Below are positions 1-7,581 of a DNA stretch of 16,267 bases, in pieces. The translations under genes were made by a program, and so were the position numbers. Each line of letters begins with the position of its first letter. Within the stretch, counting starts at the first letter, position 1. The notes under the pieces are model-generated. The model was not told where the DNA came from and searched no databases. It saw nothing but the letters and a program-made list of their open reading frames with translations. Origin of the DNA: CAYMSF01 sp964542255 (lineage in GTDB: Bacteria; Verrucomicrobiota; Lentisphaeria; Victivallales; Victivallaceae); contig CAZITV010000036.1 of NCBI GenBank assembly GCA_964542255.1, positions 1-16,267 of the forward strand, given 5' to 3'.

Positions 1-105
1 CTAGCAAATGAAACCAATCCTTATTATAGTAAACCGTATACATCGTTATTTGGTGTAGCGACAGTGGCACAAACGATAAATGTCAGCACAAGATTTTCTA
101 TGTAA
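1..105 (+). CDS. C-terminal fragment of an unidentified protein (possible outer-membrane beta-barrel end)
   Basis: The reading frame is open from the first base of the window to a TAA at 103-105, giving 34 codons; the start lies outside the window. The last residues (TINVSTRFSM) alternate polar and hydrophobic positions and have a phenylalanine near the C-terminus, as the final strand of an outer-membrane barrel such as a TonB-dependent receptor often does. The upstream NPYY and PYTSLFG segments would fit a loop of such a protein. The piece is too short to assign a family. An open run of this length could also arise by chance, at roughly one in ten by my rough estimate for this base composition. 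Confidence 0.4.
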   Translation, partial: LANETNPYYSKPYTSLFGVATVAQTINVSTRFSM

Positions 106-509
106 ATTTAACGTTTTCAAGAAGTATATGTGGGCATTTGACAAAACATTGCAGCTTAAGAGTTAATATTGAAAATAAAGATAAAAATCCTTCAACAGAA
201 TCCATACCGGATTTGCTGCTGCCGCGCTGTTGGTTTATTGCAGTTTGTTTGTTATTAACCGAAGTTTTTCTGCTTTTTACTACTACTTTTTTAGCGATTG
301 ATTCGTCCGAACTATAAATTTGCTTTCAACTTCCTTTCCACCTTTGGGTTTTGTTATTAAATTCCCGCTGACTGATCGTCTGTGCCAGCACCTGTAAAAA
401 AACTAGTTCTTCTCAAACTTCCGTTATATGTCCATAAAAAAATGTGTATTTTTTTTATGGAATCTCTCTTTAAAACACCGCTGGTTGAACCTGAACTTCA
501 AGAATACTT
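106..509. other. Gene-poor region between the left fragment and the HAD gene
   Basis: There is no convincing gene in these 404 bases. On the minus strand two overlapping frames stay open for a while. One is about 75 codons (101-325) and is rich in Lys and Ser, with runs such as AKKVVVKSRKT. The other is about 45 codons in a different frame near 280-410, with GNLITKPKGGKEVESKF. Neither has a good start or ribosome binding site. Together they could be a frameshifted gene remnant or noise. An AT-only-type hairpin lies at 432-460. Confidence 0.5.
432..460 (-). terminator. AT-rich hairpin downstream of the HAD gene
   Basis: CCATAAAAAAA at 432-442 is perfectly complementary to TTTTTTTATGG at 450-460, giving an 11-bp stem with a 7-nt loop. 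It lies 50 bases beyond the stop codon of the leftward HAD phosphatase gene. The stem has only two G-C pairs and no following T-run on the minus strand, so it is a weak terminator at best. It could instead be a structural or chance palindrome. Confidence 0.3.
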
Positions 510-1358
510 TTAGATTATCTTGTTAGTAGTGAGCCGTTGTGCTTCGCTCTTTAGTTTGATAGAGGCAATTTTTACCCGAATGACATTGGATATAATATTG
601 AATAGTTTGCTGCTGCAGGAATAATCTGCCGGTGCGAAGCAGTCAATTCTTCCAGAATGCAACAGTTTACGGCATAATTCCTGAGAGCCATCGGGTGGAT
701 AGACAGCGAGCGCGTGTCCGTGATTTTGACGAGTTAAGACCATGCACGGTACATCAGTAAGGCCATCTCCAATATATAGAATATTCTCAAACGGAATTGG
801 TCGTTCTTGTTCCGGCATATACTCATTGACGCTTTCGGCAATGTTCTCCACGCCTTTGTTAATCCTGAATAAAAATTGTGTTTTGGTAGTTTCATTCACA
901 ATCATTGCCGGGAATGTTGCCACCCCGCTCTCGTCATAAAAATATTCATTTGCAAATACATTATTAAATTGGTGAAAAATAGACGCACCTTCGATGATTT
1001 CTCTATTACCGGCTGAAATTAAGTAGTGACGCAAAATGATTTCTCCAGAACTCTCTTTAAAAACAAAATCATTAATCTGTTCGAAATAGTTTTCGACGCC
1101 ATGAAAATATTTTATATTTTTCCCCATTTCAGTCCAGTCTGACCTGTGGAGTTTTTTCCCTTGTTGTTTTAGATTTTCCAAGAGCAACCGCATATACGTT
1201 AGTACGCCGTCAGCGCGGTTTTTAATTGTTTCCGAGTGCGTTTTTTTCCAAAAATCTGTTCCGGTGATTCCCAATTGAGGTAATAACGTATATTCCTGCA
1301 TCGGCAATGGTGTCAAGGTACCGTCAAAGTCATATACAATTGCTATAACATTTTGCAT
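510..1358 (-). CDS. HAD-superfamily phosphatase (282 aa)
   Basis: A predicted cytoplasmic Mg-dependent phosphohydrolase. Motif I is YDFDGTLT with the nucleophile D10 and acid/base D12. Motif II is ISAGN with S115. A lysine near 168 could serve as motif III. Motif IV is YIGDGLTDVP with D198 and D202. The roughly 100 residues between motifs I and II form a helical cap, as in phosphoserine-phosphatase-like HADs. I chose ATG 1358 because it has GGGAG eight bases upstream and begins directly with the motif-I strand. The frame extends 16 codons further to a TTG at 1406, which would overlap the upstream gene. The ATG is 28 bases after the stop of the nucleotidyltransferase-kinase gene, so the two are very likely cotranscribed. 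The substrate is unknown. A sugar phosphate feeding the upstream enzyme (compare the HAD MupP in Pseudomonas cell-wall recycling) is an inference from context only, and the cap architecture differs from MupP. Confidence 0.85.
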   Translation of the reverse strand: MQNVIAIVYDFDGTLTPLPMQEYTLLPQLGITGTDFWKKTHSETIKNRADGVLTYMRLLLENLKQQGKKLHRSDWTEMGKNIKYFHGVENYFEQINDFVFKESSGEIILRHYLISAGNREIIEGASIFHQFNNVFANEYFYDESGVATFPAMIVNETTKTQFLFRINKGVENIAESVNEYMPEQERPIPFENILYIGDGLTDVPCMVLTRQNHGHALAVYPPDGSQELCRKLLHSGRIDCFAPADYSCSSKLFNIISNVIRVKIASIKLKSEAQRLTTNKII

Positions 1359-1386
1359 TATAATTACTCCCGAACTAAAGATTGGT

Positions 1387-3360
1387 TCATATTTTTTTCG
1401 ATTCAATGTGTACTTTTAGACGGTTTACAATTTTTGTAACTTCAGGCAGTTTTAACGGTATTTCGCTGTTCTGCAGATTTATCAAGCCTTCTGAAAGAAG
1501 TTCAAGACCGCGCGGTATGAATTTGATAAATTGCTTTTTCCCAGCCGTTAAGCTAAGAAACGCATATGCGCCAAGGGCCTGCATATTACGCTGCAACCCC
1601 GCAGCTATTAAATAATCTTCAAGGTTTTCATTGGCATATTCATTAGTCATTTCTTTAAGTCTTGAAATAAAGTAATTACGCAATCCGCTACGCTGGGCAA
1701 CGTCAAAATTGATATATGGGTCATTAATAAGTGACATGATATCATATCCTATCGGGCCGCTGCGGGCTCCTTGGAAATCCACAAATCTGATGCGGTTATT
1801 GTGTAACATTATGTTTTGTGATTGAAAGTCCCGATGCATAAAAAGTCGCGGATTGGAATTGACATATTCTGCAAGTGCATCAAATTCATTGTTTAAACGA
1901 TCACATTCCGTCGTGTCAATACCGCAGTATGCACAGATAAATTGCCTGCTGAAGTATCCTGTTTCCCAGCGCAAATAAGTTTTGTCAAAAGTCCGCAAGA
2001 TTGGAGCATCGCTTCGTTTGAAAAGTGCGGTGCCGCGTAGTTGAAAGTCCAGCAGTGCATCAATGATATTGCGGTAAAGCCTATTGGTATCTTCGTACTT
2101 TTTTAGACTTTGCAAATGTTTGAAAATTGTATTATTCCCCAAATCTTCAATAAGTACTGAAAATTCCTCTGATGCGTATTCATATATTTCAGGAGTTGGA
2201 AAGTTAAATTTACTCAAAAATTTCCCAATATAAATAAATCTTTCAAAATCCTGGTCAAGTCCATCTGAGAGCATGAGTATCCAAGATTTTGCTGCCGTAT
2301 TGACACGATAAAACCCCCGCGATGAACCTTGTTCCTGCAAAGATGATATTTGTCCGTTGTCAAATTTTCCACCTTCGAGAATCTTTAGCTTTTTCAGTTC
2401 CGAATGGTTTCGGTGAATAGTCAGATTAGGTGATATAATTTGATTGCAGTGTAATTCATCAGTGCCTATCGTTGTACCGTTCATAACAATACAGTTGCAT
2501 AAAGATGTGCGGTCACCGATAATTGCGCCTGCGCCAACTGCCGCAAAGCCGGTGATGTCAACGTTTGAACCAATTATGGCATTATCAGCAATGCTTTTAC
2601 TTATTAAATCTGCAAGCATGGGTAAATGTAGTTTACGCTCAATTAAGATGTCGCGATGTGCGTTGAAATATTGTTCCAGTGTTCCTAGATCATTCCAATA
2701 CACATTAGGTTCGAGATAAGCTCCTACAGAACCCGGCTCTGCCGCTAACATATCGAGCAGTGCTTTGATAATTGAGCAATTTACTGGCGAGTCGGGAAGG
2801 TATTTAAAGATATCTCGAGGCATAATCATTATTCCAGAGTAGGTCATTTTATAGCTGCCAGCCGGATTTTTGCCTAAGGATTCAAGGATATCGTGAACCT
2901 GCCAGTCATCGGTAATATTAACTTTATTTTCAGGGCCACTGACAAGTGCCATAGTGAGCTTTCGTCCTGACGCAAAATGATGGTTTACCATCTTTTGCAA
3001 GTTGATATCGGTCAGAATATCAGAGTTATGGACGATGAAAAAATCATTTTTTGCAAGAAAAGCTTTAGCGTTTATCAGCGGTCCGCCAGTGCCAAGGATT
3101 TCCGGTTCATGGTAAATATGCGTAAAATCTTTAAATTTTGAGTTTTGAATATGTGCGTTAATCATTTCCGGCAGATAATGGGTATTCACTGCAAAGTCGC
3201 GAATCCCCGAATTATGGAGGTTTGACATGACAATATCTAGCATTGTATGATTGCATACCGGTATCAAAGGTTTAGGCATCATGTTAGTAAGCGGGCGAAG
3301 CCTCGTTCCTAATCCGGCAGCTAAAATCATTGCGTTTAACGAAAGTTTCTTTTCTGACAT
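1387..3360 (-). CDS. Fused sugar-1-phosphate nucleotidyltransferase and AmgK-like sugar kinase (657 aa)
   Basis: Residues about 8-245 form a nucleotidyltransferase. They carry AAGLGTRLRPLT at 14-25, PKPLIPV at 29-35, the metal-binding aspartate in NSDILTD (D114), and WNDLGT near 222-227. Residues about 255-316 show hexapeptide-like, isoleucine-spaced turns typical of a left-handed beta helix. Residues about 340-630 are an aminoglycoside-phosphotransferase-type kinase: SSRGFYRV at 346-353, the catalytic loop HRDFQSQN at 509-516 and the metal-binding VDFQ at 527-530. The text around VDFQGARSGPIGYD is very like AmgK, the anomeric MurNAc/GlcNAc kinase. In Pseudomonas, AmgK and MurU are separate enzymes acting in sequence (sugar to sugar-1-phosphate to UDP-sugar) in peptidoglycan recycling. 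Here both steps would sit in one chain, in reverse domain order to the pathway. The start ATG has AGGA 5 bases upstream. The family calls are firm; the sugar specificity is inferred, and another hexose or heptose is possible. Confidence 0.88.
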   Translation of the reverse strand: MSEKKLSLNAMILAAGLGTRLRPLTNMMPKPLIPVCNHTMLDIVMSNLHNSGIRDFAVNTHYLPEMINAHIQNSKFKDFTHIYHEPEILGTGGPLINAKAFLAKNDFFIVHNSDILTDINLQKMVNHHFASGRKLTMALVSGPENKVNITDDWQVHDILESLGKNPAGSYKMTYSGIMIMPRDIFKYLPDSPVNCSIIKALLDMLAAEPGSVGAYLEPNVYWNDLGTLEQYFNAHRDILIERKLHLPMLADLISKSIADNAIIGSNVDITGFAAVGAGAIIGDRTSLCNCIVMNGTTIGTDELHCNQIISPNLTIHRNHSELKKLKILEGGKFDNGQISSLQEQGSSRGFYRVNTAAKSWILMLSDGLDQDFERFIYIGKFLSKFNFPTPEIYEYASEEFSVLIEDLGNNTIFKHLQSLKKYEDTNRLYRNIIDALLDFQLRGTALFKRSDAPILRTFDKTYLRWETGYFSRQFICAYCGIDTTECDRLNNEFDALAEYVNSNPRLFMHRDFQSQNIMLHNNRIRFVDFQGARSGPIGYDIMSLINDPYINFDVAQRSGLRNYFISRLKEMTNEYANENLEDYLIAAGLQRNMQALGAYAFLSLTAGKKQFIKFIPRGLELLSEGLINLQNSEIPLKLPEVTKIVNRLKVHIESKKI

Positions 3361-3621
3361 AATATTCCTGTAATATATAATTTTTCTTACACTAATAATT
3401 TACTCATCTTTGTTGCCGGAGCAAGTAATATTTCAAAATAAAATCCATAGGAATTATTATTTTACCGTTTTAAATGAAAAGTTGTATATTTGACCGATTA
3501 AAACTTGATTTTAGCATTATTTATTATAGTTTATTATATGTGTTATTTATAGGATTGTAATCGGTTTGGGCAGCACGTTTTTATCGTTCCACATTTCATC
3601 TACATTTAAGGATTTATAGCA
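3361..3621. promoter_or_regulatory. Divergent intergenic region between the kinase-transferase operon and the pot operon
   Basis: These 261 bases separate two operons transcribed away from each other, so both promoters should lie here. On the plus strand TTGACC at 3490-3495 and TTGATT at 3505-3510 are -35-like. The following stretch (3515-3540) is rich in TATTAT/TATAGT words, but no pair has ideal spacing. A small palindrome GATTGTAATC lies in the pot leader. The potA Shine-Dalgarno AAGGA precedes its ATG by 9 bases. I could not pick a minus-strand promoter with confidence. Confidence 0.35.
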
Positions 3622-4785
3622 ATGGCTGGTTTTCTTAGCTTTGAATCAATATCAAAGAAATTCGGAACACACTCTGTTTTGAGCGACGTTTCCCTTTCAA
3701 TTGAAAAGGGACAAATATTTTCACTGTTGGGGCCAAGCGGCTGCGGCAAGACAACTTTACTAAGAATTTGCGCAGGACTTGAGACACCGGACAGCGGCAG
3801 AGTTATACTTGACGGCAAGGATATTACCAATTTGGTGCCTAATGACCGCCCGGTAAATACCGTCTTCCAGAATTATGCGCTGTTTCCGCATATGACTATT
3901 TGGGAAAATATTGCGTTTGGCCCTAAAATTGATAAAAAACCCAAGCATGAAATTACGGCAGAGGTTGAAAGATTTTTGGACATGATTCAATTGGCAGAGC
4001 ATGCATACAAATATCCATCTCAACTTAGCGGTGGTCAGCGTCAGCGTGTAGCGATAGCCAGAGCACTTATTAACCGGCCGCAGGTACTATTACTTGATGA
4101 ACCTTTGGCAGCATTGGATTTGAAGTTGCGCCAACGAATGCTGGTTGAATTGGACGAATTACACGACCAAATAGGCACAACATTTGTTTACGTGACCCAT
4201 GACCAAGGCGAAGCAATGAGCATTAGCGATAACGTAGCAGTAATGAATATGGGAAAGGTTGAACAAGTAGGTTCACCATCTCAAATATATGAGGCACCAA
4301 CCAGCAGTTTTGTCGCTGCCTTTATTGGGGACACTAATTTTCTTGACGGCAAAGTTGTTGAACTTATCGGTGCAGACTACAGCAAGGTGGCAATTGATGG
4401 GATGGAAAATCAGCATATCTTGGTTTACAATGACCGCAAACTTAATATCGGAGACATTGTACATCTGAGTATTCGTCCTGAAAAAGTTGATATATCCTGC
4501 CATAAACCAGTTTGCGATGAAAAACGCAACATTTTGCATGGCAAGGTTGAAGATATTATTTACCTGGGCTCAAATACAAAATTTTGGGTGCGTGTTGAAA
4601 ATCAATTAATTTCTGTTCAAGAGCTGCATACTTCATATTACTTAGGACAAAAACAAGTAAAATGGGGCGAAGATGCCTGGTTGACGTGGCATGCCGATAA
4701 TGGATATGTTTTGAATAACTACCGCGATGAGGATCGTGCATTGCTACCAATGGCGAACCCCGAATCTAGCGCAAAAATGGAATAA
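3622..4785 (+). CDS. potA: Spermidine/putrescine-type ABC importer ATPase PotA
   Basis: The cytoplasmic ATPase that powers uptake by the PotBC permease. Walker A is GPSGCGKT at 37-44, the Q-loop is FQNYALFP with Q83, the ABC signature is LSGGQ at 135-139, Walker B is VLLLDEP starting at 155, and the switch histidine is in VTHDQGEAM (H193). The C-terminal part after about residue 240 matches the regulatory TOBE/OB region of PotA/MalK-type ATPases (SIRPEKVDIS, then two short beta units). The length of 387 aa is normal for PotA. It is the first gene of a four-gene operon, and potB follows after 8 bases. The Pot assignment rests on the full operon content, because the ATPase alone would not separate polyamine importers from related thiamine or iron importers. 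Confidence 0.93.
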   Translation: MAGFLSFESISKKFGTHSVLSDVSLSIEKGQIFSLLGPSGCGKTTLLRICAGLETPDSGRVILDGKDITNLVPNDRPVNTVFQNYALFPHMTIWENIAFGPKIDKKPKHEITAEVERFLDMIQLAEHAYKYPSQLSGGQRQRVAIARALINRPQVLLLDEPLAALDLKLRQRMLVELDELHDQIGTTFVYVTHDQGEAMSISDNVAVMNMGKVEQVGSPSQIYEAPTSSFVAAFIGDTNFLDGKVVELIGADYSKVAIDGMENQHILVYNDRKLNIGDIVHLSIRPEKVDISCHKPVCDEKRNILHGKVEDIIYLGSNTKFWVRVENQLISVQELHTSYYLGQKQVKWGEDAWLTWHADNGYVLNNYRDEDRALLPMANPESSAKME

Positions 4786-4793
4786 GTTAAAGG

Positions 4794-5660
4794 ATGATTA
4801 AGAAACGCATCAATGAAATGTTGCTAACAGCACCATCATTATTTTGGTTGTTGATTTTTTTTCTGGTGCCGACTGTATCTGTGCTGCTTGTTGCGTTTCA
4901 TCCTGCCGACGCTTTTGGCAACATTTTATCAGGTTGGACTTTAGAGAATATAGATAAGTTCCATTCATCAGCCTACTGGACAATTATATGGCGAACACTT
5001 TGGATGAGCGCGGTCGCAACCGTGTTTTGTGTTATAATCGCTATTCCTGTAGCATATTATATGATTTTGTGCAGCGATTCGTTAAAGCGAGCATTATTGG
5101 TCTTAATTATAGTACCATTTTGGACACACTTTCTGATTCGCGTGTTTGCATGGAAAGCAGTATTGAATCCGGAAGGATTTCTGAGGAAATTTTTAATTTA
5201 TATTAATCTTATTTCAGAACAGACGCTGCTGTTGTACAACCCTTATGTTGTGTTATTGGTAATCATTTACACATATATCCCTTTTGCTATCTTGCCGATT
5301 TTTGCGGCAGCAGATAAATTTGATTTTGCTTTGATGGAGGCGGCTTATGATTTGGGAGCAAGCCGCAGTAAAGCGTTTTTTAAGATTTTCATCCCGAATA
5401 TTTCTGCCGGAATAATCGCTGGAGGATTGATGGTTTTTATTCCGGCATTGGGATCATATGTTATTCCAGAGATGGTTGGTGGAATTGGTAGTGAGATGGT
5501 AGGCAATATGATAGCTGAGAAAGTTTTTGTTGGTCGTAACGTCCCAGAAGCCTCGGCATGGGCATCAATTCTAATATTGGTGATTATTTGCTTATTAGCA
5601 TTCCGCTTTACATACTCATTATTAACTGGAAAACCTAAGGCGGAAATTAGCAATTTATGA
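4794..5660 (+). CDS. potB: Polyamine ABC importer permease PotB
   Basis: Inner-membrane permease subunit of 288 aa with about six predicted helices, the first near 14-36, then near 66-92, 98-118, 150-172, 200-225 and 255-275. The EAA loop that docks on the ATPase is at 182-201 (EAAYDLGASRS, then FFKIFIP), and the region just after it reads like the PotB consensus (FIPALGSYVIPEMVGG). The purine run AAAGG directly abuts the ATG at 4794 with no spacer, which is too close for a normal Shine-Dalgarno. The next in-frame ATG (4818) has no better site and would start just before helix 1, so I keep 4794 and suspect coupling to potA. The stop overlaps potC by ATGA. Confidence 0.92.
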   Translation: MIKKRINEMLLTAPSLFWLLIFFLVPTVSVLLVAFHPADAFGNILSGWTLENIDKFHSSAYWTIIWRTLWMSAVATVFCVIIAIPVAYYMILCSDSLKRALLVLIIVPFWTHFLIRVFAWKAVLNPEGFLRKFLIYINLISEQTLLLYNPYVVLLVIIYTYIPFAILPIFAAADKFDFALMEAAYDLGASRSKAFFKIFIPNISAGIIAGGLMVFIPALGSYVIPEMVGGIGSEMVGNMIAEKVFVGRNVPEASAWASILILVIICLLAFRFTYSLLTGKPKAEISNL

Positions 5661-6433
5661 AGATAAGTAATTCAAAAATTCCTTTTTTCGCAACAGTAGG
5701 AGTACTGTTTTTTTTCTATATCCCAATGGTTGTAGTCACAGTAAACTCATTTAACAGTGCACGTTATAGTGGGACGTGGGACGGGTTTTCACTCAAATGG
5801 TATGCAAAACTAATTGATGATAACAATATTTTTTCGGCAATTATAAATTCATTGCTTATCGCCAGTGGAGCAATGATGGTTGCGGTAGTGCTCGGAACAT
5901 TGTCTGCCTTTGCAATTCATATTTATAAAGATAAAATTCAAAAAATGCACCGGCTAATGTTGATTACCCAGCTGGGCATTCCTGATATTTTAATGGGAAT
6001 AAGCTTGTTGTTATTTTTTATCTCTTTAAAAATTCAGCTCGGGCTTTTAACAATTTTTTTAGCGCATGTTACATTTTGTACAAGCTTTGTTGCCATGACG
6101 GTAATTGGGCGACTGCAGGATTTTGATTTTGCGATGGTTGAAGCTGCCCGTGATTTAGGCGCCGGATGGTCAGTAATCATCCGCAGAGTTATTCTTCCGC
6201 AAATTGCACCTGGTATCATTGCCGGAGGCTTATTGGCATTTACCATTTCCATTGATGATTTTGTTATCACTTTTTTTGTTACCGGGCCTGGTTCAACGAC
6301 ACTTTCGGTGTATATTTATAGCATGATGAAACATGGTACACCAGTTGTGATTAATGCATTGTCAGTAATTCTTCTGGCGGTAACTTTTTTAATGGTTTTG
6401 GCAATCAACAAATTAATGAGTGTGAAAAAATGA
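5657..6433 (+). CDS. potC: Polyamine ABC importer permease PotC
   Basis: Second inner-membrane permease subunit, 258 aa, with about six hydrophobic segments. The EAA loop is at 162-181 (EAARDLGAGWS, then RRVILPQ). It is followed by a family-typical segment, FTISIDDFVITFFVTGPG, which is a strong PotC/YdcV marker. The start codon overlaps the potB stop and the stop overlaps the potD start (ATGA in both cases), so translation of the three genes is likely coupled. A 20-base stretch coding for the EAA motif (6138-6157) recurs exactly in potD. Confidence 0.93.
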   Translation: MKISNSKIPFFATVGVLFFFYIPMVVVTVNSFNSARYSGTWDGFSLKWYAKLIDDNNIFSAIINSLLIASGAMMVAVVLGTLSAFAIHIYKDKIQKMHRLMLITQLGIPDILMGISLLLFFISLKIQLGLLTIFLAHVTFCTSFVAMTVIGRLQDFDFAMVEAARDLGAGWSVIIRRVILPQIAPGIIAGGLLAFTISIDDFVITFFVTGPGSTTLSVYIYSMMKHGTPVVINALSVILLAVTFLMVLAINKLMSVKK

Positions 6434-7470
6434 AATTTTGGAAAAATCTGTTTTTGCTTTGCGTGTGTTGTGCATTGTTATTTTCATTGACATCGTGTTC
6501 AGAAAAAAAGAAGACATTGTTCATCTACAACTGGGCTGACTACCTTGACCCGGAGTTAATTAAAGAATTTGAAACCAAATTTCAATGTCGTGTGACTATT
6601 GATTACTTCGACTCCAATGAATCAATGTATGCAAAGCTGAAAGCTGGTGTTTCCGGCTATGATTTGCTTTTTCCAACTAGTTACGTCGCAACTGTTATGC
6701 AGCAGCAAAAAATGTTGATGCCGATTGACTTGCAAAAAATTCCAAATGCCAAGCATATTATGCCGAATATCCTGGAAAAATTGGACGATCCCAAGATGGA
6801 TTATTCGGTGCCCTATGCAGTTTCTTTTGCCGGGATCGGCTATAATTGCGAAGTAATAAAAGACTTAACTCCAACATGGAAAGTCTTTGGAGATAAAAAG
6901 AATGCCGGCAGGATGACCATGCTGAACGATGTTCGTCAAGCGTTTGGTGCAGCGTTAAAAAGTTTGGGATATAGTTTCAACTCTACAAATGACAAAGAGC
7001 TTGAAGCTGCCCGTGATTTACTAATCCAATGGAAGAAAAATCTTGCATCGTTTTCAGTTGATGATGCAAAGTTAGGCTTGGCATCCAAAGACTTTATGGT
7101 TATTCAGCAGTACAACGGCGATATCCTTCAAATCGCCAAGGAAAAGAAATATGTAAAATTCGTTGTGCCTGAAGAGGGGACTGGTTTGGCTATAGACCTA
7201 ATGGTCATCCCGGCAACAGCCAACGAACCTGATTTAGCACATCAATTTATCAACTTTATGAATCAGCCGGAAAATTCTGCGCGTAATATGCAGTTTATCC
7301 ATTATCTCATGCCTAATGAAGCAGGCGCAAAATTGATTCCTGATGAATTAAAAAATAATCCATCGTTCATCATTAAACCTGAAATTTTTGTAAAGTGCGA
7401 AGTTATTCGAGATTTAGGAGATAACACAAAAAAATATATTCAGTACTGGAATGATGTTAAGGCTAAATAA
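6430..7470 (+). CDS. potD: Polyamine-binding lipoprotein PotD
   Basis: Extracytoplasmic substrate-binding subunit of the importer, 346 aa. Residues 1-22 are a lipoprotein signal peptide with lipobox LTSC and acylated C23, so it is probably membrane-anchored rather than a free periplasmic protein as in E. coli. The mature chain opens with FIYNWADYLDPELI, very like PotD/PotF. By-eye alignment to E. coli PotD keeps Trp34, Ser83, Tyr85, Asp168, Asp257 and Tyr293 equivalents. Glu171 becomes Gln, Trp229 becomes Tyr (QQYNGD), Trp255 becomes Ala (GLAIDLMVIP) and Gln327 probably becomes Ile. The fold and role are clear; the preferred polyamine, or a related cation, is open. It ends the operon; the next gene begins 111 bases later. 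Confidence 0.9.
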   Translation: MKFWKNLFLLCVCCALLFSLTSCSEKKKTLFIYNWADYLDPELIKEFETKFQCRVTIDYFDSNESMYAKLKAGVSGYDLLFPTSYVATVMQQQKMLMPIDLQKIPNAKHIMPNILEKLDDPKMDYSVPYAVSFAGIGYNCEVIKDLTPTWKVFGDKKNAGRMTMLNDVRQAFGAALKSLGYSFNSTNDKELEAARDLLIQWKKNLASFSVDDAKLGLASKDFMVIQQYNGDILQIAKEKKYVKFVVPEEGTGLAIDLMVIPATANEPDLAHQFINFMNQPENSARNMQFIHYLMPNEAGAKLIPDELKNNPSFIIKPEIFVKCEVIRDLGDNTKKYIQYWNDVKAK

Positions 7471-7495
7471 CTGTAATTTATTGCATTATGGTGAA

Positions 7496-7522
7496 TTGAC
7501 AACAACTATTAAAATACATAAC
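7496..7522 (+). promoter_or_regulatory. Candidate promoter upstream of the membrane protein-ileS operon
   Basis: A perfect -35 hexamer TTGACA at 7496-7501 is followed after 15 bases by CATAAC (7517-7522; four of six match the -10 consensus). It sits about 60 bases before the next ATG, in the only sizeable gap after potD. The 12 bases AAAATACATAAC here recur upstream of serC at 12793-12804, there preceded by TTGCTG. The spacing of 15 is short and the match is imperfect. Confidence 0.35.
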
Positions 7523-7581
7523 GTGATGATCTCTTTTTTGTCGCTGCAAAATATTAAAAAAACTCTATGAATTAATGTAAA

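Noticed and set aside
1359..1406. N-terminal extension of the HAD phosphatase to a TTG start
   Set aside because: It overlaps the upstream gene, has no Shine-Dalgarno and precedes the normal motif-I strand; ATG 1358 has GGGAG at good spacing.
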